Shown one piece after another: positions 1-5,315 of a stretch of 7,577 nt of DNA. Numbering within the stretch: position 1 is the stretch's first letter; every line of letters begins with the position of its first letter. The stretch is from UBA4720 sp038227135 (GTDB lineage: Bacteria > Gemmatimonadota > Gemmatimonadetes > Gemmatimonadales > Gemmatimonadaceae). A program made the translations under genes and the position numbers. The stretch covers positions 1 to 7,577 of the forward strand of contig JBBRQC010000063.1 in the NCBI GenBank assembly GCA_038227135.1, written 5' to 3'. Under the pieces are notes generated by a model, which saw nothing but the letters and a program-made list of their open reading frames with translations, had not been told where the DNA came from and ran no database searches.

Positions 1-166
1 CAAAGGGTGGGGTGATCCGCCCGGATCTCCCGCTTATCGCATTGTCAGCGTGTAAGATAGGATTACCACCCCTGCCATGCAAGGGATCGGGCGAACTTAC
101 CGCAAGCTCAGGCAGGGCCTAGATTCGCGGCATGACCAAGAACCTGGTGGCTACCCCGATTGCCCT
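1..166. other. Leader region without a convincing gene
   Basis: I see no supported gene here. One reading frame (2-55, +) gives 17 residues ending YRIVSV and a TAA stop. It could be the tail of an upstream gene that starts outside the window, but another frame is also open to position 122, so this is weak. A short inverted repeat, GATCCG-CC-CGGATC, lies at 14-27. A TTGTCA at 42-47 resembles a -35 box, but no -10 box sits at a suitable distance (TAAGAT at 53-58 and TAGGAT at 58-63 are too close). The promoter of the downstream VOC gene therefore probably lies here but cannot be placed. Confidence 0.35.
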
Positions 167-586
167 ATGAGGAAGAACCTCGGCAAGCCTGAGAAGCGGG
201 TGTCGGTCGACGGAATCGGTGGAGTATTCATTTACTCCAACGACGCCAAGGCTCTGTCCAACTGGTACGCGCACCATTTCGGGCTGAAACTCGAGACCTA
301 CGAGGACGGCAAGGTGTACGGGACCGAGTTCAAGTACAGGCAGTTGAGCGACTCTTCCAAGGTGGAGGCGACGGTGTTCTCGATTACCCAATCGAAAGTC
401 CCACTCCCCCTTGAACGGAAGGAGGCGGTGATCAACTACCGCGTCCGCGATCTGCACGCGTTCCTGGAACAGCTTAAGGCAGAGTCGATCGAGATCGAAA
501 AGATTGAGGAGTTTGACTACGGGCGGTTCGCGTGGATCAGGGACCCCGAAGGGAACCGTATCGAGCTTTACGAGTCTCTGTCCTGA
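167..586 (+). CDS. VOC family (glyoxalase/bleomycin-resistance fold) protein
   Basis: This is a small cytosolic protein of the vicinal oxygen chelate superfamily; the substrate is unknown. From the ATG at 167 it has 139 residues, normal for a single VOC unit made of two beta-alpha-beta-beta-beta modules. Module one starts with GGVFIYS (about residues 18-24) and WYAHHFGL (33-40). Module two starts with NYRVRDLHAFLEQL (90-103) and ends with the hallmark RDPEGNRIELYE (125-136). The Glu in IELYE fits the usual last metal ligand. The first-strand position, where glyoxalases often carry His or Gln, reads Gly-Gly, so classical glyoxalase I metal chemistry is doubtful. The start is uncertain: an in-frame ATG at 77 adds 30 residues that do not look like protein, and a GTG at 200 would give MSVDGIGG, which fits the fold edge well. 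No strong ribosome-binding site decides between them. The gene stands alone on + and its stop touches that of the convergent hydrolase. Confidence 0.8.
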   Translation: MRKNLGKPEKRVSVDGIGGVFIYSNDAKALSNWYAHHFGLKLETYEDGKVYGTEFKYRQLSDSSKVEATVFSITQSKVPLPLERKEAVINYRVRDLHAFLEQLKAESIEIEKIEEFDYGRFAWIRDPEGNRIELYESLS

Positions 587-1474
587 CTACAGCTGGGGGG
601 CCGCCGAGAGACGGTAAGCCTTTCCATCAAATTCCACCTTGCCCCAGGGAATGGTGGCATCGTGCTCGAATATGAGCAGCCAATCCTCGTCCACGGCCTG
701 CTTCAGGATGCGCCGCTTGGTTTCGAGGGTCACGAGCGGCTCGACGTCGTAGCCCATGATCCACGGCAGAGGAAGGTGCGCGTGGGTCGGGATGAGATCG
801 CCCAGGTAGAACGCGCGCGCACCCGCCGATTCGATCAGGATGCTCTGGTGAAACGGTGTATGCCCCGGAGTAGGAATCACGCGGATTCCTTTGACGATCT
901 GCTTCTCGCGCGTGATCAGCTCCAGCTTTTCCGCCGCGTCGAGGGGAACGAAGTTGCGATCGAAGTAGCTCGCCGCCGTTCGCTCGTTGGTATGGAGCGC
1001 GTAGTCGTACTCCCCACGTCTGACTATATGGGTGGCGTTCGGGAACGTCAGCTCTAGAGAGCCGTCGGGCCGGGTGCGGGTGTTGCCGCCGGCGTGATCG
1101 AAATGCAGGTGGGTGTTGATCACGATCGCGATGTTCTCGGGCGCGACGCCGATTTCCCTGAGGCCGTCTTCCAGCATCGTCGCGCCATCCGCGCCCTCGT
1201 TTTCCAGGCCGTAGATGTCCTTGAACTTCGCATTTTCCTTGTTCCCTGCCCCGGTATCGATCAGCACCAGTCCCGAAGGATGCTCGATCAGGAGACAGCG
1301 CATTCCCAGCTGGATTCGATTCCGATCGTCGGCAGGAATGCGTTTTTCCCAGAGCGACTTGGGGACGACCCCGAACATCGCGCCGCCGTCGAGCTTCTGG
1401 CCGCCTGCCTGAATCGCGTGGACGGTGAAGTCGCCGATCTTTCGGCGCTGCACCCTGGGGGTGGGCGCGGTCAA
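587..1474 (-). CDS. Metallo-beta-lactamase-fold hydrolase
   Basis: This is a binuclear metal hydrolase of the MBL superfamily, in the branch that includes AHL lactonases and related esterase/lactonase-like enzymes; the substrate cannot be told from sequence. At 295 residues it has a full set of metal ligands: HLHFDH (H122, H124, D126, H127), H205 in PGHTPFHQ, D226 in YLGDLIPTH, and H271 in FEHD. There is no signal peptide, so it is probably cytosolic. The start used is a TTG whose last two bases form part of the TGA stop of the upstream exonuclease (TTGA, 4-bp overlap), which suggests translational coupling. A GTG at residue 8 (codon 1453-1451) is an alternative. No clear Shine-Dalgarno sequence is present. 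It is the last gene of the minus-strand cluster of deiminase, exonuclease and hydrolase. Its TAG stop at 587-589 directly follows the TGA of the VOC gene, leaving no room for a separate terminator. Family confidence is high; quorum-quenching activity would be speculation. Confidence 0.9.
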   Translation of the reverse strand: MTAPTPRVQRRKIGDFTVHAIQAGGQKLDGGAMFGVVPKSLWEKRIPADDRNRIQLGMRCLLIEHPSGLVLIDTGAGNKENAKFKDIYGLENEGADGATMLEDGLREIGVAPENIAIVINTHLHFDHAGGNTRTRPDGSLELTFPNATHIVRRGEYDYALHTNERTAASYFDRNFVPLDAAEKLELITREKQIVKGIRVIPTPGHTPFHQSILIESAGARAFYLGDLIPTHAHLPLPWIMGYDVEPLVTLETKRRILKQAVDEDWLLIFEHDATIPWGKVEFDGKAYRLSAAPQL

Positions 1475-2478
1475 GCGGTGGTATCGCGCAGAACCGGCGT
1501 CGGCAATCCCGACGCTCGGCGTTTCTTGCGACGACCTGCCGGCGCACGGAGAAGCGTCTCGAGGTCACCCCATGTCGTGCAGCCGCGATCGCCGAGGTCG
1601 GATAGCATCCGCAGCATGCATTTGGCGGTCGCGAGCGCATCACCGCCCGCACGGTGGCGGCCGTGGATTTCCACACCGTAGTAGCGGGCCACGTGATCGA
1701 GGGAGCGACGCGAGAGCTGGGGCAAAACCTTGCGTGCCATTTTCACGGTACAGAGGCGCCGCCCCTGCAGCTTTCGACCAGTGGACCGCGAAAGCTCGGA
1801 CGTCACGAATCGCCAGTCGAACATCATGTTGTGCGCGACGAAGACGTTGCCATCCAGCACTCGCATCACTTCGGGTGCGACGCGGTCGAACGTCGGCTTG
1901 TCCTTGACCATGTCCCACGTGATGTTGGTCAGCTGACTGACGAAGTATGGAATTGACCGTTCGGGATTCACCAAAGTCTCGAAAAGCTCGACGATCTCTC
2001 CATCTCGAATGATTACCGCGGCGATCTCGGTGATTCGATCGCCGGATCCGTGACGTCCCCCGGTGGTCTCTGTATCGACGACGACGTACGAGAGCTTCTG
2101 AAGGGGCTCGTTCGCGAATCGCGACGACGAAGCGAACCGGGATGATGTACGCGGGAGCCGGGCGGCCATACCCGCTCCGCTTCCCGCCGGGTGCGTGCCG
2201 CCGTCCGCTTCCCGCTGGTTGGGATGGATGTCGCTGATCATCCAGCGGCCATCGAGACCACGCACGAATTCACGGCGGCCGGCGAACAGTGCGCTCGCCA
2301 TGTGCTCCGCGACGAGGCGCGGGGCGCCGGGAAGGCTGCAGATATGTCCGATCAGATCGACGACATCCGCCGGCCCCTGCGCCAGGTAGTCGAAGGCTCG
2401 CGAAGTCAGCAGAGTGTCTTCAGGCTCGGAGTAAACTCCGCGCGTCAGCTCCACGGATCGTCTCGCGTGATCGGGCAC
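1471..2478 (-). CDS. DnaQ-type DEDDh 3'-5' exonuclease with extra N-terminal region
   Basis: The C-terminal part is an RNase T/DnaQ-fold exonuclease like the proofreading subunit of DNA polymerase III. All catalytic motifs are present: ExoI VVDTETTG (D135, E137), ExoII VAHNMMFDWRF (D221), and ExoIII HRAGGDA (H275, D280). The catalytic domain spans about residues 128-295, followed by a basic tail with RRKKRR near 316-321. Residues about 20-82 form an alpha-helical block ending in a short beta-like stretch, possibly a winged-helix unit; I cannot assign it. Residues 85-125 are a Ser/Arg/Gly-rich linker. The total of 335 residues is longer than a typical DnaQ (about 240), so this may be a repair or nucleic-acid-processing exonuclease, not the replicative epsilon subunit. 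The start is GTG at 2478, 34 bp inside the deiminase gene. A GTG at residue 9 (2454) would shorten the overlap to 10 bp and is equally plausible. It overlaps the hydrolase by 4 bp, consistent with one operon. Confidence 0.88.
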   Translation of the reverse strand: MPDHARRSVELTRGVYSEPEDTLLTSRAFDYLAQGPADVVDLIGHICSLPGAPRLVAEHMASALFAGRREFVRGLDGRWMISDIHPNQREADGGTHPAGSGAGMAARLPRTSSRFASSSRFANEPLQKLSYVVVDTETTGGRHGSGDRITEIAAVIIRDGEIVELFETLVNPERSIPYFVSQLTNITWDMVKDKPTFDRVAPEVMRVLDGNVFVAHNMMFDWRFVTSELSRSTGRKLQGRRLCTVKMARKVLPQLSRRSLDHVARYYGVEIHGRHRAGGDALATAKCMLRMLSDLGDRGCTTWGDLETLLRAPAGRRKKRRASGLPTPVLRDTTA

Positions 2479-3680
2479 GTCATGCAGTGAGGACCGCCTC
2501 CGCCCCGCACCAACTCCCCTCCGGCGAACGTTATCGCCGCTCTTTCGTTGGCGGCGATCTCGTGCTTGGAGGACAGAAAATCCCTGGCGGAGATCATTTT
2601 GAAGCCGGCTTTCTCCAATTCTCTCAGAGTTGTCTCATTACGCGCGTATGAGGTGACGACGCCCGGTCGCAGCGCTGTAAAGTTGCAGCCCGACGCCCAT
2701 TGCTCCCGATCCTGGACGATCCTGCGTGAGCCTCCGCAAAGAATCGGCTCCATCGGCAAACCGCAATGCTTGAGAGCGGCGAACAGATCAACTTGCTCCT
2801 TCATGTGCGTCTCGCCCTTCTGCCAGAGAAGTATCGGCAGGCGGTACGGTCCGATGAAGTGGGGCGGATAAATGACGCACAGCTCGCGGTCCACGTGCGT
2901 GAAGATCATGTCGAGGTGGATCGCCGTCGCCTCCTGCGGCATCACCACGACGATGATGCTCGTGACGTCGGTCTGCTCGAACAGAAGAGTGGCGAGGCTA
3001 TCTATTCCCGCCGGGCTGGATCGTTCGCTGAATCCGACCAGAAGAACGTCTTCTCGCAGCGGGTGAACGTCGCCGCCCTCGAGAGTGTGGTTGAGCCGGC
3101 GCTCGACGGATCCATCGTAAAGGATCCCTGAGTTGCTGAGCTTTGGATGCGAAGTGAACAAGGCCTTCATTATCAGCTCTTCCGTCCACCGGGCGTGGAA
3201 CCTCATCGAGCCGATCATCATGTGCTTGTTGATCGCCATCGCGGCATCGCGCGTAAAGAAGAGATTCGGGAGCGGCGGGAGGGAGTAGCTGAACTCGTTG
3301 AGCGTTCGCGACAATGGCCCTGGCTCCTCCTCCTTCCCTTCGATGAGAAGGTTGACGACCGCCCCCGGTGGCAGCTCGCGCAACTCGGCGGCCAGCGGCT
3401 CGAGAGGGACGACGTCGAGCGTCTCTCGAATGATGAGCTCCCTGACCTTGCTGTCCTCGAGCACGTCGGTAAGCAGATCACGGACGTGCAGCACCTCGCA
3501 GAAGCGCTCGAGCACCTGGACGAAGCGCTTGTGCTCGCGCTTGGCTAGATCGGCGTCGACGATGTCGTCGTACAGGAAATCCGCGCGGGTGCTGGGCGTC
3601 ACCGCGAGGAGCTCGTTGCCGGGACTGTGGACGAGGACAGTCCGCAATGCGCCGATTTCGGAGGTGACGTGAACTGGCAT
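2445..3680 (-). CDS. arcA: Arginine deiminase family protein
   Basis: It is predicted to hydrolyse L-arginine to citrulline and ammonia in the cytosol. Its 411 residues match the usual ADI length. The guanidine-modifying fold motifs occur in order: VHSPGNELLAVTP (17-29), PNLFFTRDAA (138-147, catalytic D145), SMRFHAR (158-164), LEGGDVHPL (200-208, E201), HLDMIFTHVD (255-264, H255 and D257), and the C-terminal nucleophile loop GGGGPHCMTCP (393-403, C399). So the full Cys/His/Glu/Asp set is present. The sequence is divergent from well-known fermentative ArcA proteins (LLAVTPSTRADFLYDD near the N-terminus; an extra Cys at C402), so another guanidino substrate remains possible and the gene symbol is tentative. 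The start is ATG; no good Shine-Dalgarno sequence precedes it. No arcB, arcC or arcD gene is near. It heads the minus-strand cluster and is divergent from rex. A Rex operator lies about 81 bp upstream of its start, so redox control is possible. Confidence 0.85.
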   Translation of the reverse strand: MPVHVTSEIGALRTVLVHSPGNELLAVTPSTRADFLYDDIVDADLAKREHKRFVQVLERFCEVLHVRDLLTDVLEDSKVRELIIRETLDVVPLEPLAAELRELPPGAVVNLLIEGKEEEPGPLSRTLNEFSYSLPPLPNLFFTRDAAMAINKHMMIGSMRFHARWTEELIMKALFTSHPKLSNSGILYDGSVERRLNHTLEGGDVHPLREDVLLVGFSERSSPAGIDSLATLLFEQTDVTSIIVVVMPQEATAIHLDMIFTHVDRELCVIYPPHFIGPYRLPILLWQKGETHMKEQVDLFAALKHCGLPMEPILCGGSRRIVQDREQWASGCNFTALRPGVVTSYARNETTLRELEKAGFKMISARDFLSSKHEIAANERAAITFAGGELVRGGGGPHCMTCPITRDDPWS

Positions 3681-3765
3681 GTCGGAAGATAACGCGCGAA
3701 GGCTGGCTTTTCGAACGACCAGGGACGCGGGGTTTCTTGCCCGTTCACTGCCAGTGGGATAGCTT
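3681..3765. promoter_or_regulatory. Divergent deiminase/rex promoter region
   Basis: This 85-bp gap must carry the promoters for both the deiminase cluster (leftward) and rex (rightward) unless transcription enters from elsewhere. On +, TTGCCC at 3737-3742 and TAGCTT at 3760-3765 have 17-bp spacing and are a weak match to a sigma-70-type promoter; the -10 element would run into the Rex operator. A 5-bp palindrome, CACTG-C-CAGTG, lies at 3746-3756 next to the operator. On -, TTATCT lies only a few bases before the deiminase ATG, so no clear promoter can be named. The element positions are guesses by eye. Confidence 0.4.
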
Positions 3766-3783
3766 GTGAATTACTTCACAAGC
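3762..3783. promoter_or_regulatory. Rex operator overlapping the rex start codon
   Basis: The 22-bp site is a perfect palindrome with 9-bp arms, GCTTGTGAA and TTCACAAGC, around a 4-base centre TTAC. The inner 18 bp (3764-3781), TTGTGAATTACTTCACAA, matches the known Rex consensus TTGTGAA-N4-TTCACAA at every specified base. The GTG that best serves as the rex start (3766-3768) is inside the left arm. Rex bound here would block the start of its own gene, relieved when NADH rises. In RNA the same arms can form a 9-bp stem with a UUAC loop that hides the start codon. Self-repression is inferred; the match to the family operator is direct. Confidence 0.9.
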
Positions 3784-4416
3784 ACGATCTTGAAGCGGAT
3801 AGCGGAATCCACAGTCAGGCGCCTTTCCCTTTACCTCAGCTTCCTCGAGGGAACCGAGCGTCAGGGTCTCAGGACCATTTCCAGCGACGAGCTTGCGAAT
3901 CTCGGCGGGACGACGTCCGCTCAGGTGCGAAAGGATCTCTCACTCTTCGGATCCTTCGGCAAGCGCGGCCTCGGCTACTCCGTTCCGGAGCTGTCCGAAA
4001 AGCTGCGCGAGATTCTCGGACTTGGAAAGCAATGGCGGGTCGTCATCATCGGCGCGGGCAAGATCGGCGCTGCGCTCGCGCGCTACCGCGGATTTGCTGA
4101 ACGCGGGTTCAACGTCACGGCGGTCTACGACAGCGACGAAGCCAAGATCGGAAAGAAGTGGGAGAATCTCAGCGTTCGCTCGATCGCGGACCTCGAGAAA
4201 GACGCGACGAAGCACGACTTCGACATTGCGGTCATCGCCATTCCAGCGGAGAATGCTCCCGCGGTGGTGAAGCAGGTCGTGCGAGCCGGGATCAAGGCGA
4301 TCCTTAACTTTGCTCCGGTGCAGCTGTCGGTGCCGGCTGATGTCACTGTCAGGAATGTGAACATGGCGATGGAGCTCGAGGGGCTCTCCTTCGCTCTCCG
4401 TAATCGCGCGGAGTAA
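3766..4416 (+). CDS. rex: Redox-sensing transcriptional repressor Rex
   Basis: Rex senses the NADH/NAD+ ratio and represses respiratory, fermentative and other redox genes when NADH is low. The 216 residues match the family. The N-terminal winged helix spans about 12-80, with STVRRLSLYL (15-24), the recognition helix in SAQVRKDLSLFG (51-62) and the wing GKRGLGYSV (65-73). The Rossmann NAD(H)-binding domain begins with VVIIGAGKIG (92-101), with an acidic D122 in VYDSD at the second strand end. ILNFAPVQL (179-187) and the C-terminal helix (about 198-213), which swaps between subunits of the dimer, are typical. The start is unusual: an in-frame TAG lies at 3760-3762, so the only normal candidates are GTG 3766, inside the Rex operator, and TTG 3790, which gives MKRIAESTVRRL. 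Upstream GGGA (3756-3759) is a poor ribosome-binding site. The gene stands alone on +, divergent from the deiminase and convergent with ksgA. Confidence 0.97.
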   Translation: MNYFTSTILKRIAESTVRRLSLYLSFLEGTERQGLRTISSDELANLGGTTSAQVRKDLSLFGSFGKRGLGYSVPELSEKLREILGLGKQWRVVIIGAGKIGAALARYRGFAERGFNVTAVYDSDEAKIGKKWENLSVRSIADLEKDATKHDFDIAVIAIPAENAPAVVKQVVRAGIKAILNFAPVQLSVPADVTVRNVNMAMELEGLSFALRNRAE

Positions 4417-4435
4417 GCCTGACGCGATCTTGCGG

Positions 4436-4481
4436 TTCGAGCTACGAGTTAAAGGCTAAAAGGCTTCGCTCTTAGCTCGAA
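4436..4481. terminator. Inverted repeat at rex/ksgA junction, possible bidirectional terminator
   Basis: TTCGAGCTA at 4436-4444 and TAGCTCGAA at 4473-4481 are perfect 9-base inverted repeats. After a single C/T mismatch the stem continues with GAG/CTC (4446-4448 and 4469-4471), leaving a loop of about 20 bases. It lies between two convergent genes: 20 bp after the rex stop, with its right half inside the last codons of ksgA. It could end transcripts from both sides. There is no clear U-tract on either strand, so it may instead be an RNA 3'-end or pause hairpin. The repeat is seen directly; the role is inferred. Confidence 0.45.
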
Positions 4482-5313
4482 GCAATGCGTACAGTCGAGC
4501 AAACCCCTCCGGACTGACAACCTCGGGCCGCGCCGCCGGATCGATCCCCGCGCGCTCGAGGACCGAGCCCGCCTCTGCCGCTGACAGCCCTCTAACAGTC
4601 CGAAGCGCGCGCTGCATTTGCTTCCGCCGCTGCCCGAACGCAGCCTGCACGAAACTCCGAAACCCGGCCAGGGATTCCGCGACCACCAATGGAACGGCGC
4701 GCGGAGTCAAGCGAATCACCGCGGATTCGACTTTGGGCGGCGGCTTGAACGCGCCCGCCGGCACGCTCATCACCTGCTCCGTATTGGCGACGACCGCCAC
4801 ATTCACCGACAGTGCGCCATAGCTCTCGGTATCCTGCTTCGCCGCCATGCGTTCCGCGACTTCGCGCTGTACCAGGAATACCGAGCGTCGGGGGATAGGA
4901 GTATCCAATGCCTTGAATACGATCGGCGTCGTGATGTAGTAGGGCACGTTCCCGATCAGCAAAAAGTCGGGGCCGGCGAGCGCGTGCAGGTCGGTCTCGA
5001 GCACGTCGCCCTGAACGATCTCGATGTTGCGGCGATCTCCGTATTTCTTCTGAAGGTCTTCGGTGAGAGCGCGATCGATCTCCACCGCTATCAGCCGCCC
5101 GCTCCGCTCAACGAGAATGTCGGTGAGTGAGCCACGACCGGGCCCGATTTCTACAACCGTGTCGGCGGGCGTGGGCGCGAGGGCATCGACTATTCCCTCG
5201 AGGATTCGCGGATCGGACAGGAAATGTTGGCCGTATTTCTTGAGCACCGGCGGACGGCGGCTCTTTCGCGCACCTCCACCGTCAGCCGCACCTTGCCGCG
5301 GCTCGCGCGCCAC
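4456..5313 (-). CDS. rsmA: 16S rRNA dimethyladenosine transferase RsmA/KsgA
   Basis: This SAM-dependent enzyme dimethylates the two adjacent adenines (A1518 and A1519, E. coli numbering) in the 3'-end hairpin of 16S rRNA, a late quality step in 30S assembly. At 285 residues the family motifs are all present: KKYGQHFL (25-32), SAM motif I EIGPGRGSLT (55-64), acidic E78 in VEID, GDVLE (102-106), the catalytic NVPYY (122-126, the NLPYY motif with Leu changed to Val), and FKPPPKVESAV (189-199). The basic C-terminal helical domain follows, with FGQRRKQMQRAL at 226-237. The first 22 residues are a charged, Gly/Arg-rich extension, so a later start cannot be excluded. The GTG start is well supported by a GGAG ribosome-binding site 6 bases upstream. 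It lies 2 bp after the phosphatase stop, making it the last gene of the partner-switch operon, an unusual partner for a ribosome maturation gene. Confidence 0.96.
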   Translation of the reverse strand: MAREPRQGAADGGGARKSRRPPVLKKYGQHFLSDPRILEGIVDALAPTPADTVVEIGPGRGSLTDILVERSGRLIAVEIDRALTEDLQKKYGDRRNIEIVQGDVLETDLHALAGPDFLLIGNVPYYITTPIVFKALDTPIPRRSVFLVQREVAERMAAKQDTESYGALSVNVAVVANTEQVMSVPAGAFKPPPKVESAVIRLTPRAVPLVVAESLAGFRSFVQAAFGQRRKQMQRALRTVRGLSAAEAGSVLERAGIDPAARPEVVSPEGFARLYALLRAKSEAF

Positions 5314-5315
5314 GA

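Noticed and set aside
14..27. Inverted repeat GATCCG-CC-CGGATC as an operator or terminator
   Set aside because: The arms are only 6 bp with a 2-base centre and no U-tract or known consensus; such repeats are frequent in GC-rich DNA.
77..166. N-terminal extension of the VOC protein from the ATG at 77
   Set aside because: The 30 residues lack VOC fold features and look like translated leader; there is no ribosome-binding site at a proper distance. It remains formally possible.
627..1676. A 349-residue minus-strand open frame overlapping the hydrolase and exonuclease genes
   Set aside because: The product is extremely Arg/Ala-rich with no motif, and it is out of frame with two genes that have complete catalytic motifs; it is a shadow of GC-rich coding sequence.
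1094..1681. A 195-residue plus-strand open frame antisense to the hydrolase
   Set aside because: It has no recognisable domain, covers the metal-binding motifs of the real gene on the other strand, and has no ribosome-binding site.
3147..3548. Plus-strand open frames antisense to the deiminase
   Set aside because: The composition is dominated by His, Arg, Glu and Leu in shadow fashion, with no motif; the deiminase on - explains the sequence.
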